The notes under the pieces: model-generated
Databases searched by the model: none
The model's input: only the letters and a program-made list of their open reading frames with translations
Told to the model about the DNA's origin: nothing
Position numbers and translations under genes: made by a program
In this document: positions 1 through 8,413 of the stretch, one piece after another
Position numbering within the stretch: position 1 is the stretch's first letter
Layout of the letters: each line of letters opens with the position of its first letter
NCBI GenBank assembly: GCA_026005075.1
Contig: BPKJ01000005.1
Coordinates: 124,001 to 188,000, forward strand
DNA: 64,000 nt
Direction: 5' to 3'
Source: Lysobacteraceae bacterium
GTDB taxonomy: Bacteria > Pseudomonadota > Gammaproteobacteria > Xanthomonadales > Xanthomonadaceae

Positions 1-426
1 GCCCTGCTGGAGTCCTCGGCCGGCGGCGAGCCGGTCACGGTCCTGCTCGGTCACGGCGCCTTGCTTCCGGCCCTGGAACAGGCCCTGCTCGGACGCAGCG
101 CGGGGGAGCGGTTTTCCGTCGATGTCGAGGCTGGCCGGGCCTATGGGCCGCATCGCCCGGAGCTGGTGCAGCGGGTGTCGCGGAAGCACTTCAAGGACCC
201 GGGCAGGCTGCGTGCCGGCCAGCAGGCGCTCGTTGCAACCCGGGACGGGCCGCGTCCGGTCACCGTGCTCAAGGTGGGCATGAGCGTGGTCGACGTCGAC
301 CTCAACCACCCTCTTGCCGGCCGCGACCTGCGTTTCGAGATCGAGCTGATCGAGGTGCGTGCCGCAACGCCGGAGGAGCTCGAGCACGGCCATGCGCACG
401 GGCCCGGGGGACATCGGCACGACTGA
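1..426 (+). CDS. slyD: SlyD-type FKBP peptidyl-prolyl cis-trans isomerase (5' end outside window)
   Basis: The reading frame is open from base 1, so the N-terminus lies outside the window. About 141 codons are visible. The segment matches the FKBP/IF (insert-in-flap) layout of SlyD: a G-x-L-L-P-A-L-E-Q-A-L helix, the flap-domain stretch with A-Y-G, and a return to the FKBP core (L-N-H-P-L-A-G-R-D-L). The C-terminal tail is histidine-rich (HGHAHGPGGHRHD), as in metal-binding SlyD proteins that act as cytosolic folding catalysts and nickel chaperones. It converges on the receptor gene ending at 459. The family call is firm; the metal role is inferred from the His tail. Confidence 0.85.
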   Translation, partial: ALLESSAGGEPVTVLLGHGALLPALEQALLGRSAGERFSVDVEAGRAYGPHRPELVQRVSRKHFKDPGRLRAGQQALVATRDGPRPVTVLKVGMSVVDVDLNHPLAGRDLRFEIELIEVRAATPEELEHGHAHGPGGHRHD

Positions 427-458
427 GACGGCTCCGGCACAGGCCGGGCGGTTCCGGC

Positions 459-1649
459 TCAGAACAGCTCGACGTCGCCGGAGGCCATGTCGACCTGGGT
501 GACCGGCTTGTGCGGCGGCTTCTCCCATTGCTGCCGGATCTCCTGCACCCGCCGTGCGATCGACTGCAGGGCGGCGAGGAGTTCCTCGTCGCGGGGGCCT
601 CCGCTGCGGTGGAGGAGTTCCTGCAGGGAGGTGGCCTCGGCGTTGATCGCCTGCAGGCGCTCTAAGTGGACGAGTGCGGCACCCAGGGCCTGGGTCGCGA
701 TGTCCTCGAACTGCAGCGAGCGCACCGCCTCGGCGACCGAGCCGTCGATGGCCTTGGCCGCGGCGCTGATTTCCTGGATGCCCTGCGAGATCGCGGCGTT
801 GAGGGCCCCGACCTGCTGCATCAGGCGCGCCGACTCGTGCTTGGCCTCCTGGGCGCGGGTCATGTCCCGCGAGGCCATGCGCTGCACCGAGTCGCGAACC
901 TTGGTGACCACCTCGCGCGAACTGTGGGCCAGCTTGCGGATCTGCTCGTTGAAGGCGGTCGAGCGCTCGGAAAGATTGCGAACCTCGTCGGCGACCACGG
1001 CGAAGCCGCGCCCGGCCTCGCCGGCACGGGCGGCCTCGATCGCCGCGTTCAGGGCCAGCAGGTTGGTCTGGTCGGCGATCGACTTGACGTCCTCGAGGAG
1101 GGCGAAGATGCCATCGAGGTGCTCGACCATGGTGTCGATGTGGGCAACGGTGCTGCTGCTCTGTCCGCTGACTTCCTCCAGCGCCTGCACCAGCTGCTCC
1201 ATCTGTCGCGAGGCTTCCAGCGCGAAGCGCTGCATGCCGACCTCGCCCTCGCGCTCGCCGGTGCGGTCGACCACCCGCGACACCGCGCCGGCCTGTTCGC
1301 GTGAATGCCTGGCCATGGCGTCGAAACTGCGCGAGAGGGTCTGCACGGCATCGCGGATGAGGGTCTGGGTGCGCCCGATCTCGTGCCGGCCGCCTTCAAG
1401 CTCGCGCGACACGAAGCTGCGCAGTTCGGACAGCACCTTGTCCTGTTCCTTCAGCAGCCTCGCCTCCTCGGGCGTGTGGCGTCGCGCCTCGTGGGCGAGC
1501 AGCCAGGCACCCACCGCCCAGGCCACGCTCGATGCCAGCGCAAAGCCGCCGACCACGACCGGGCCGAGGCCGGTGAAGAAGTAGCAGATCAGGAATGCCA
1601 GACTGAGGACCAGCCCCGGGCTCAGGTATTTCATGATCCTTGCATTCAT
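459..1649 (-). CDS. Short methyl-accepting chemotaxis receptor without sensor domain, C-terminal VELF
   Basis: This is a 396-residue receptor. Two closely spaced hydrophobic segments near the N-terminus (about residues 9-30 and 32-50) leave almost no periplasmic loop, so it probably senses something inside the cell or membrane. The signalling hairpin is clear ([19 protein letters not shown]). The protein ends in SGDVELF, a motif it shares with the end of CheD nearby. I chose the ATG at 1649 because GGAAGG precedes it at suitable spacing; a GTG at 1661 is possible. A sigma-28 type promoter lies just upstream. It is transcribed after cheB but probably from its own promoter. Confidence 0.85.
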   Translation of the reverse strand: MNARIMKYLSPGLVLSLAFLICYFFTGLGPVVVGGFALASSVAWAVGAWLLAHEARRHTPEEARLLKEQDKVLSELRSFVSRELEGGRHEIGRTQTLIRDAVQTLSRSFDAMARHSREQAGAVSRVVDRTGEREGEVGMQRFALEASRQMEQLVQALEEVSGQSSSTVAHIDTMVEHLDGIFALLEDVKSIADQTNLLALNAAIEAARAGEAGRGFAVVADEVRNLSERSTAFNEQIRKLAHSSREVVTKVRDSVQRMASRDMTRAQEAKHESARLMQQVGALNAAISQGIQEISAAAKAIDGSVAEAVRSLQFEDIATQALGAALVHLERLQAINAEATSLQELLHRSGGPRDEELLAALQSIARRVQEIRQQWEKPPHKPVTQVDMASGDVELF

Positions 1650-1677
1650 GGTGCCTTCCACACTCCCTGGTGTCGTT

Positions 1678-1704
1678 GTATCGGCCGGCTCGGCGACGCC
1701 TTTA
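1678..1704 (-). promoter_or_regulatory. Sigma-28 (FliA) promoter of the short receptor gene
   Basis: Read on the minus strand this is TAAA, a 15-base spacer, then GCCGATAC, one base off the FliA consensus TAAA-N15-GCCGATAA. The -35 TAAA overlaps the TAA stop codon of cheB at 1702-1704. The expected transcript start is near 1671, about 22 bases before the ATG at 1649. Confidence 0.75.
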
Positions 1705-2736
1705 GGCGGTGGCCTGTTCGAGCAGCCTGCCTGCGATCTGGTCCAGCGGCACGATGTCCATCACGGCGCCCAGACGGACCGCGCTGCCGGGCATGCCCCA
1801 GACCACCGAACTGGCCTCGTCCTGTGCCAAGGTATACGCCCCTGCCTCGCGCAATGCCAGCATGCCGCGCGCACCGTCGTCGCCCATGCCGGTGAGGATC
1901 GCGGCCACGGCATTGCGGCCCGCGGCCTCGGCCACCGAACGGAAGAGCACGTCGACGCTGGGACGGTGCCGGTTGACGGGCTCGTCATCGCCGATACGGC
2001 AGTACCAGCGCGCACCGCTGCGGGCCACGCGAAGGTGGTAGCCGCCCGGGGCGACGTAGGCATGACCCGGGGTGATCGGCTGCCCGTCGCTGGCCTCGTA
2101 GACGGTCAGCGCAGTCTCCCTGTCCAGCCTCTGCGCGAAGGCGCGGGAGAAGCCACCGGGGATGTGCTGGGCGATGACCACGGCGGGCGCGTTGGGCGGA
2201 AACTGGGTCAGCACGTAGCGCAGCGCCTCGGTGCCCCCGGTCGAGGCGCCCAGCGCGATGATGCGGTCGGTGGTGCGGAAGGTGGCCGGAATGGCGGGGA
2301 TCGCGGGGCGGTCCTCGTGGCGTCGTGCGCTGGCCACCCGGGCCCGGGCCGCGGCCTTGACCTTCTCGACCAGCTCGCGGCCGTACTCGCGCAGGCCCTT
2401 CTCGACGTTGATCTTGGGCTTGGTGACGAAATCGATCGCGCCGAGGGCGAGTGCGGCCATCGTCACCTCGGCGCCCTTCTCGGTGAGCGAGGAGACCATC
2501 ACCACCGGCATCGGGTGCAGGCGCATCAGGTTCTCGAGGAACTTGAGGCCGTCCATGCGTGGCATCTCGACGTCCAGCGTCAGCACGTCAGGCTTGAGCT
2601 GCTTGATCTTGTCGCGGGCGATGTAGGGGTCGGCGGCGGTTCCCACGACCTCGATCTCGGGGTCGGAGGAGAGGATTTCCGTCAGCAACTGGCGCACCAG
2701 CGCCGAGTCATCCACCACGAGCACACGGACGGTCAT
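1702..2736 (-). CDS. cheB: CheB, protein-glutamate methylesterase/deamidase
   Basis: CheB has 344 residues with two domains. The N-terminal receiver carries D10-D11, phospho-acceptor D55 (L-T-L-D-V-E-M-P) and K107. After a linker (about 125-155) comes the methylesterase domain, with the catalytic triad S165 (G-A-S-T-G-G), H191 (Q-H-I-P-G-G) and D287 (G-M-G-D-D-G). It removes methyl groups from receptor glutamates and deamidates receptor glutamines, giving adaptation. The ATG at 2736 overlaps the cheD stop (ATGA). A longer frame runs upstream but only overlaps cheD. Its phosphodonor is probably the CheA at 10650-12662, as in Che2-type clusters. Confidence 0.95.
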   Translation of the reverse strand: MTVRVLVVDDSALVRQLLTEILSSDPEIEVVGTAADPYIARDKIKQLKPDVLTLDVEMPRMDGLKFLENLMRLHPMPVVMVSSLTEKGAEVTMAALALGAIDFVTKPKINVEKGLREYGRELVEKVKAAARARVASARRHEDRPAIPAIPATFRTTDRIIALGASTGGTEALRYVLTQFPPNAPAVVIAQHIPGGFSRAFAQRLDRETALTVYEASDGQPITPGHAYVAPGGYHLRVARSGARWYCRIGDDEPVNRHRPSVDVLFRSVAEAAGRNAVAAILTGMGDDGARGMLALREAGAYTLAQDEASSVVWGMPGSAVRLGAVMDIVPLDQIAGRLLEQATA

Positions 2737-3362
2737 GAGAACAGCTCCACGGTGCCGGTAACCGGCGTCTGCTTCAGGCGATCCTTGTACGCCATCTCCT
2801 CGGCGGCCACCGCATCCTCGTGGGCGTGCGGAAGGCGCTTGACCAGCACCCGCCCGCTGGTCGGGAAATAGCAAACCTTGCGCGGATGGATGCCGCCGAG
2901 GTCCTTGGCCACGACCTGGATCTTCTCGCGGTCGAGGTAGTCCACCACGAACTCCGCGTTGCGCGTGCCGACGGGCTGCGAGGTGAAGCCCTTGAGCACG
3001 TTGCCGCCGCCGAACACCTTGGCCTCGAGGCGCTCGCGGCGGGCCCCGCGCTTGATGAGCTCGTTGATGAGAAGCTCCATGGCGTGGCTGCCGTAGCGGG
3101 CGGGCACGCCGTCGGTGACCTCGCCATCCGGAAGCATGAAGTGGTTCATGCCGCCGAGCCGCAGCAGGGGATCGCGCAGGCAGGCGGCCACGCAGGAACC
3201 GAGCACGGTCATCAGCGCAAGGTCACTGTCGGTGCAGAAGTATTCCGCGGGCAGAATCTTGACCACGTCCGTGCCGAGCTGCGGGTCGTGGTAGAGCAGG
3301 GGACGCGCACGCGACCGCTGGTTGGCGATCGGATCGAAGGCACGGGCGGCACGGATCCTCAT
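2733..3362 (-). CDS. cheD: CheD, receptor glutamine deamidase
   Basis: CheD has 209 residues. The catalytic Cys is C57 (L-G-S-C-V-A-A-C-L) and the His is H74 (G-G-M-N-H-F-M-L-P). It converts specific receptor glutamines to glutamates and in many bacteria also binds CheC or receptors. The ATG at 3362 overlaps the cheR stop as ATGA, and the cheD stop overlaps the cheB start the same way. The extreme C-terminus, TGTVELFS, closely resembles the C-terminus of the neighbouring short receptor (SGDVELF). No cheC is visible, so a partner role with CheC is not indicated here. Confidence 0.93.
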   Translation of the reverse strand: MRIRAARAFDPIANQRSRARPLLYHDPQLGTDVVKILPAEYFCTDSDLALMTVLGSCVAACLRDPLLRLGGMNHFMLPDGEVTDGVPARYGSHAMELLINELIKRGARRERLEAKVFGGGNVLKGFTSQPVGTRNAEFVVDYLDREKIQVVAKDLGGIHPRKVCYFPTSGRVLVKRLPHAHEDAVAAEEMAYKDRLKQTPVTGTVELFS

Positions 3363-4198
3363 CGCGGCGCATCCGTCCTGCAATACACCGTCCGCCCGCA
3401 GGGCCGGACCAGATCCGCCGCGTGCAGGAAGCTCTCCGAGTGGCCGGCAAACAGCAACCCATCCGGGGCCAGCAGCGGCACCATCCGCTCCAGCACCTTG
3501 CGCTGTGTCGGCTTGTCGAAGTAGATCATCACGTTGCGGCAGAAGATCGCATCGAAGGGGCCGCGGAGCCCGTAGTCCGGCGCAAGCAGATTGATCTGCG
3601 CGAACCTCATCATGCCACGCAGCGGCGGGCGGATCCGGCACAGTCCCTCGTTGGGGCCGGTGCCGCGCTGGAAGAAACGTCGCACACGCTGTGGCGCGAG
3701 GTCCTTGATGCGCTCGAGCGGATACACGCCGCGCTTGCCGACCTCGAGGACCTGGGTGTCGATGTCGGAGGCCAGGATCTCGGCCGGCGGCGAGAGGCTG
3801 TCGAAGACCTCGCACACGGTCATCGCGATCGACCACGGCTCCTCGCCGGTGGACGCTGCCGCGCACCAGATCCGGAACGGCGCGCGGGCCTTGCGCGCGG
3901 CGAGGTGCTGTTGCAGGACCTCGAAGTGATGCGCCTCGCGGAAGAAGCTCGTGAGGTTGGTGGTCAGGGCATTGGTGAAGGCCTGCCACTCCGCCTCATC
4001 GGCGCGCTCGAGGTGATCGAGGTAGTCCTGGAAGCGGGTCATGCCAAGGGCGCGCAGCCGCCGCGCGAGGCGCGAATAGACCATGTCGCGCTTGCTCTCG
4101 GCCAGGGCGATGCCGGCGCGTTCGTAGATCAGTGCACAGACCCGCCGGAAGTCGCGCTCCGAGAAGGCGAACTCGCGGTCCTGCGGCGTCTCAGCCAT
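3359..4198 (-). CDS. cheR: CheR, chemoreceptor methyltransferase
   Basis: CheR has 279 residues. An N-terminal helical domain (about 10-85) precedes the SAM-dependent methyltransferase domain, with the AdoMet-binding stretch [13 protein letters not shown] and the C-R-N-V-M-I-Y-F motif. It methylates conserved glutamates on receptors using S-adenosylmethionine. It heads a tightly overlapping cheR-cheD-cheB group. One receptor in the same operon (4836-7187) ends in WEEF, the class of C-terminal tether that binds CheR in other species, so that receptor is its likely preferred partner. Confidence 0.95.
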   Translation of the reverse strand: MAETPQDREFAFSERDFRRVCALIYERAGIALAESKRDMVYSRLARRLRALGMTRFQDYLDHLERADEAEWQAFTNALTTNLTSFFREAHHFEVLQQHLAARKARAPFRIWCAAASTGEEPWSIAMTVCEVFDSLSPPAEILASDIDTQVLEVGKRGVYPLERIKDLAPQRVRRFFQRGTGPNEGLCRIRPPLRGMMRFAQINLLAPDYGLRGPFDAIFCRNVMIYFDKPTQRKVLERMVPLLAPDGLLFAGHSESFLHAADLVRPCGRTVYCRTDAPR

Positions 4199-4293
4199 GC
4201 GCGTGCCCCCGCCTGCAGGCCGAACGTCGCCGCCATCCGGCAGCGGTGGGCGATGGGCAGCGGCCTGCGTTCGGCATGCCTGTCCTGCCGCGT

Positions 4294-4800
4294 TCAGCCG
4301 GCCGCCGCCTGATCGAGCAGGGCCAGATCCTGGGCCCCGAGCAGCCGTTCGATGTCGAGCAGAAGGACCATTTTCTTCTCGATCACGCCGACACCCAGGA
4401 GGTAGCGCGCATCGATCCCGGCTCCCAGAGGGGGCGCGGGACGGATCTGCTCGGGCGGCAGCTGGACCACGTCCGAGACGCCATCGACGACGATGCCGAC
4501 CGTGCGCTCACCGAGGTTGAGGATGATCATCACGGTGAAACGGTCGTACACCGGCTCGCCGAGGCGGAACTTGATGCGCAGGTCCAGCACCGGAACGATG
4601 GTGCCGCGGAGGTTGATCACCCCCTTGATGTGGGCAGGCGTGTCCGGGATCGGCGTGACCTCCTCCCAGCCGCGGATCTCCTGCACCTTGAGGATGTCCA
4701 CGCCGTAGTGCTGCGCCCCCAGGGTGAAGGTCAGGAACTCTCCCGATAGCTGCGGGCGGGAAGGGCTGGTCGCGAGCTGGGTCGTGGCTGGGTCCGGCAT
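4294..4800 (-). CDS. cheW: CheW adaptor protein
   Basis: CheW adaptor of 168 residues, coupling CheA to receptors. A single CheW fold covers about residues 18-160, with the typical F[19 protein letters not shown] start and the [15 protein letters not shown] core. GGAGG sits nine bases before the ATG. It lies 35 bases downstream of the receptor gene at 4836-7187. It is clearly paralogous to the CheW at 7871-8413, which shares long identical stretches in the core, so a receptor plus CheW pair appears to have been duplicated. Confidence 0.93.
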   Translation of the reverse strand: MPDPATTQLATSPSRPQLSGEFLTFTLGAQHYGVDILKVQEIRGWEEVTPIPDTPAHIKGVINLRGTIVPVLDLRIKFRLGEPVYDRFTVMIILNLGERTVGIVVDGVSDVVQLPPEQIRPAPPLGAGIDARYLLGVGVIEKKMVLLLDIERLLGAQDLALLDQAAAG

Positions 4801-4835
4801 GGGCGACTACCTCCAGGGGATGCGGTGGGAGGGAC

Positions 4836-7187
4836 TCAGAACTCCTCCCAGTGGTGCTCGTCGCCGGCCGCCGGCGTTGGGGACGCCGGCTTGGAAGGCG
4901 CCGCGGCAGGACGCCGGGCAGCGTCCGCGGCCGACTTGGCGGGGGAGGACGGCTGCGGCATCCGGGCCTGGGCCTTGCCGGGCGCGGGCCGGGCCGCAGG
5001 CGGTCTATGGTCGGGCGCGGTGCGCCCCGCTCCCGCGCTGGCAGCGGGCCCAGCGGCATCGGGTTTGGGCGGCGTCCTCCGCACGGGCGTCTGCCCCTCG
5101 GCGAGCTTGAACACGGCGACCGCCTCGGCGAGCTGTCGGGCCTGGTCCTCCATCGAGCGTGCAGCGGCGGAGGCCTCCTCGACCAGCGCGGCGTTCTGCT
5201 GCGTGGCCTCGTCCATGTGCACGATGGTCTGATTGACCTGCTCGATGCCCGCCGACTGCTCGTCGCTGGCGGCAGCGATCTCGCTCATGATGTCGGTCAC
5301 GCGCTGCACCGACTGGACGATCTCGTTCATCGTGCGTCCGGCGTCCTGCACCAGCGTGGAGCCCTCGCCCACGGTGATCACCGACTCGGCGATCAGCTCC
5401 TTGATCTCCTTGGCCGCGTCGGCGGAGCGCTGGGCCAGCGAGCGGACCTCGCTGGCGACGACCGCAAAGCCGCGTCCCTGCTCGCCCGCCCGGGCTGCCT
5501 CGACGGCCGCATTGAGGGCGAGGATGTTGGTCTGGAAGGCGATGCCATCGATGACCGAGATGATGTCCTCGATCCGCTTCGAGGACGCGCTGATTGCGTC
5601 CATGGTGGTGACCACCTTGCCGACGACCTCGCCGCCGCGCGCGGCGACCTCGGCCGCACCCACGGCAAGTTGCCTTGCCTGGCGTGAGTTCTCCGCGTTC
5701 TGCTTGACGGTGGAGGTGAGCTCCTCCATCGACGAGGCGGTTTCCTCGAGGCTTGCGGCCTGCTGCTCGGTGCGTGCCGAGAGATCGGCATTGCCGGCCG
5801 CGATCTCGGCGGCCGCGACGTTGATCTCCTCGCTGGCCTGCGCGATCTTGCGGGCGATGGTGGTGAGTTGCTCGGCGGTGCGGTTGGCGTTGTCGACCAG
5901 CCTCTGGAAGGCACCCTTGAAGCGGTTGTCCGCACGCCGGGTAAGGTCGCCGTCGGCCAACGCGGTGAGGATGCGATCGACCTCCTGCAAACCTTCCTCG
6001 GCCTGCTGCATGAGCCGGTTCAGGCCCTTCACCATGTCGGCGAAGGCGAACCGGAAGCGGTCTGCGTCGCCACGCACGCTGAAGTCGCCCTCGGCGGCCG
6101 CGCTCACCAGGCGCTGGATCTCGTCGTTGACCTGGATCAGGCTGGCCTTGGTCTGGCGCATGGCCTCGGTGATCGCGGCCTTTTCGCCGGGCAGCTGCGG
6201 CATGTCCTCGCTGAGATCGCCGATGGCGTAGCGCTTCATCAGTCCGACCATCTGGTCCATGGTCGCGAGCTGGGAGGCGATGAGTTCGTTCACCGCCTCG
6301 GCCATCGCGCGGTAGGCGCCGTTAAAGCGGTCGGCGGGCATGCGTGCCTGGATTTCGCCGGCCTCGTGCCGGGCGGCCATCTCGGTCTGTGCCTCGGCGA
6401 AGGCGCGCAGGGTCTCCTGCATCGAGGCAAGACCACGGTTGATCTGGCCGATCTCGTCACTGCGGGAGAGCTCGATCTGGCCATCGAGCCGACCCTCGGC
6501 CATGGCACGGATCGATGCCACGGTGGCATTGACCGCGCGCACCACGCTGCGTGCGACCAAATAGGCCAGCGCCACGGCCACGACCAGGATCAGCACCAGC
6601 TCGACGATCGCGAAGGACCGCGCCGACGCACCGACGTCCTCGGCATCGGACACCGTCTGCGCCGCACGCTGGGAGGCGGCCTCGGAGAGCTGGTCGAGCA
6701 GCTCGCGCAGCGCCTCGTAGCTCGCTCGGGCATCGCCGATGGCCATGTCGGTGGCCTCTTCCAGCAACTCGGCCTGCACCACCTCGTCAACCTGAGCTGC
6801 CTGCTGCCGGAACCGTTCCCAGGCGGCGGGGATCTTCTCGCGCAGTTCCACCTCGCGGCCCTGCGCCGGCTTCTGCGTATAGCTCGTCCAGAGCCGATCG
6901 AAGGCCTCCTCGATCTCGCGCTGACGGGTCCGCGCGGTGTCCTTGGCGGCCGTCGAGGAGGGCAGGATGAGCTCGAAGGTGCGCAGGCGGTGCCGGGTCA
7001 CGAGGTCGGCCAGGCGGCGGGCGCTGTCCACGCCGACCAGCGCATCGCCGCCGATGCGTTCGGCCTCGCTCGTCAGCCGCTGCACGGACCACAGGGTGCT
7101 GAGTCCGAGCACCAGGGTCAGCAGTACGAGGATTCCGAAGCCGAGGTACAGGCGGGCGCGCACGGTGAGCTTGTCGAGAACGTTCAT
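4836..7187 (-). CDS. Poly-HAMP methyl-accepting chemotaxis receptor with C-terminal WEEF tether
   Basis: Receptor of 783 residues. TM1 is about 15-35, the periplasmic helical domain about 36-190, and TM2 about 192-212. Next come about five HAMP-like units (214-445), recognisable by recurring G-x-L/F-x...F-x-x-A motifs, then the methyl-accepting signalling domain (about 450-735) with a hairpin near 545-580 ([15 protein letters not shown]). A Pro/Ala-rich tail of about 50 residues ends in HHWEEF. This resembles the NWETF and GWEEF pentapeptides that tether CheR. The ligand is not predictable from sequence. Confidence 0.93.
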   Translation of the reverse strand: MNVLDKLTVRARLYLGFGILVLLTLVLGLSTLWSVQRLTSEAERIGGDALVGVDSARRLADLVTRHRLRTFELILPSSTAAKDTARTRQREIEEAFDRLWTSYTQKPAQGREVELREKIPAAWERFRQQAAQVDEVVQAELLEEATDMAIGDARASYEALRELLDQLSEAASQRAAQTVSDAEDVGASARSFAIVELVLILVVAVALAYLVARSVVRAVNATVASIRAMAEGRLDGQIELSRSDEIGQINRGLASMQETLRAFAEAQTEMAARHEAGEIQARMPADRFNGAYRAMAEAVNELIASQLATMDQMVGLMKRYAIGDLSEDMPQLPGEKAAITEAMRQTKASLIQVNDEIQRLVSAAAEGDFSVRGDADRFRFAFADMVKGLNRLMQQAEEGLQEVDRILTALADGDLTRRADNRFKGAFQRLVDNANRTAEQLTTIARKIAQASEEINVAAAEIAAGNADLSARTEQQAASLEETASSMEELTSTVKQNAENSRQARQLAVGAAEVAARGGEVVGKVVTTMDAISASSKRIEDIISVIDGIAFQTNILALNAAVEAARAGEQGRGFAVVASEVRSLAQRSADAAKEIKELIAESVITVGEGSTLVQDAGRTMNEIVQSVQRVTDIMSEIAAASDEQSAGIEQVNQTIVHMDEATQQNAALVEEASAAARSMEDQARQLAEAVAVFKLAEGQTPVRRTPPKPDAAGPAASAGAGRTAPDHRPPAARPAPGKAQARMPQPSSPAKSAADAARRPAAAPSKPASPTPAAGDEHHWEEF

Positions 7188-7272
7188 GGCGGGTCCTGGA
7201 TGGGGCGTGGTTTCCGTGGATGGATCGCGGGGTGGCGCGGGACGAGCGGCGACCGGTCCGCCCTGACGTGGC

Positions 7273-7638
7273 CTACATGATGATGAGCTCGCCAGGGTCG
7301 GTGATGGTCATCTCGGCACGGTTGCCCGGCGCCCGGCCCACGCGCCCGGTCGTGCACACCATCTTGCCTTCGTTCTGCTCCGGTGGTGGCGAGAACTTGC
7401 CGCGGTGTTCGCCATTGATGCGGATGCTGAACTTGTGGGCAGGAAACTTGCCACCGAGATACAGGAAGGTCGGCTGGCCCTCGGAGTTCTCGTTGTAGCG
7501 TGCGCTCTCCACCTTGCCGCAAACGGTGGCGTCCTTGCCGACGAAGTTGGGTGCCTGGTCGGCGGGGATGGTGGGTGCCTCGGCCCATGCGGGCCCTGCA
7601 AGGAGCAGAAGGAGGAGACTTGCATGCGAGTGCTTCAT
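7273..7638 (-). CDS. Secreted OB-fold-like protein of unknown function
   Basis: This small protein has 121 residues from the ATG at 7638; a start at 7650 would add four. The N-terminus is a clear Sec signal peptide ([21 protein letters not shown], cleavage probably after A-W-A). The mature part of about 100 residues has the pattern V-G-K-x-A-T-V-C-G-K-V, then F-L-Y-L-G-G-K, then V-C-T-T-G-R-V. That is the arrangement of small exported OB-fold proteins of unknown role. Two cysteines could form a disulphide. It sits between two receptor-CheW pairs, which suggests but does not prove a periplasmic link with those receptors. Confidence 0.65.
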   Translation of the reverse strand: MKHSHASLLLLLLAGPAWAEAPTIPADQAPNFVGKDATVCGKVESARYNENSEGQPTFLYLGGKFPAHKFSIRINGEHRGKFSPPPEQNEGKMVCTTGRVGRAPGNRAEMTITDPGELIIM

Positions 7639-7870
7639 GATGCGTTCCATGGTTCGAGATCGGGTTGCAGGCCGCGTTTGAATGCGGCGGCGAGGGGGGC
7701 ACAGGGGTGCCACCGGGGCATCATTCGTCGTAGCGTATCCAACGCAAACTGCCGCGATGCCGTTCTGTGAAGCGGATGGCAGTTCGAGCCACGTGGCGAG
7801 GGTGCAGAGGTCCTGCCGGAGGCGGACCGGCTCCCGGTCGGCGATGGGTTGGAACCCTGTGTGACCATGC
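7639..7870. other. Intergenic region with possible hairpin terminator
   Basis: This 232-base stretch separates cheW from the OB-fold gene. AACTGCC at 7747-7753 and GGCAGTT at 7778-7784 form a perfect 7-bp inverted repeat with a 24-base loop. On the minus strand the stem is followed by TTTG. It could end part of the che transcript, but the stem is short and the T-run weak. I see no convincing sigma-28 or sigma-54 site. A short open frame across the region has no recognisable protein features. Confidence 0.3.
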
Positions 7871-8413
7871 TCAGTCCTCCTGATCCACCAGCGCCATCTC
7901 GGGGCTCAGCATCAGTCGCTCGATATCGAGCAGGATGAGCATGCGGTCATCGACGCCTGCCATGCCGGCGAGGAAACGCCCATCGAGGGCGGCGCCGAGA
8001 TCGGGGGCGGGACGGACCTGTTCCGGATCGAGCCGGGTCACGTCCGAGACGCTGTCCACGACCATGCCGATCACCCTGCTGCCGATGTTCAGGATGATCA
8101 TCACCGTGAAGGCGTCGTAGGTCGGCTCGCCGAGCCGGAAGCGGATGCGCAGGTCCACCACCGGCACGATCGTGCCGCGCAGGTTGATCACCCCCTTGAC
8201 CCACGGTGGCGCGTCCGGCAGCCGGGTGACCGCATCGTAGCCGCGGATCTCCTGCACCTTGAGGATGTCCACGCCGTACTCCTCGGGGCCGAGGCGGAAG
8301 GTCAGGTACTCGTCGAGCGCGCCCGCGGCCTGTGCGTCCCCGGCAAGTCCAAGGCCCTGCGCCGGAGTCAGCCCTCCCTGGGTTCGGGCGGGGGTGAGCT
8401 CGGTGCTGCTCAT
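7871..8413 (-). CDS. cheW: CheW adaptor protein (second copy)
   Basis: CheW adaptor of 180 residues. The fold begins near residue 35 ([19 protein letters not shown]) after a low-complexity N-terminal tail. The core [15 protein letters not shown] and the stretch around T-V-M-I-I-L-N-I are nearly identical to the CheW at 4294-4800. The ATG overlaps the stop of the upstream receptor as ATGA, so the two are translationally coupled. It should link that receptor to the CheA at 10650-12662. Confidence 0.93.
   Translation of the reverse strand: MSSTELTPARTQGGLTPAQGLGLAGDAQAAGALDEYLTFRLGPEEYGVDILKVQEIRGYDAVTRLPDAPPWVKGVINLRGTIVPVVDLRIRFRLGEPTYDAFTVMIILNIGSRVIGMVVDSVSDVTRLDPEQVRPAPDLGAALDGRFLAGMAGVDDRMLILLDIERLMLSPEMALVDQED

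Noticed and set aside
427-458. Possible bidirectional terminator between slyD and the short receptor
   Set aside because: I could not find a stem of useful length in the 32-base gap.
7635-7868. Short minus-strand frame of 77 codons ahead of the OB-fold gene
   Set aside because: There is no domain or signal, composition is non-coding-like, and it overlaps a more convincing start with signal peptide.
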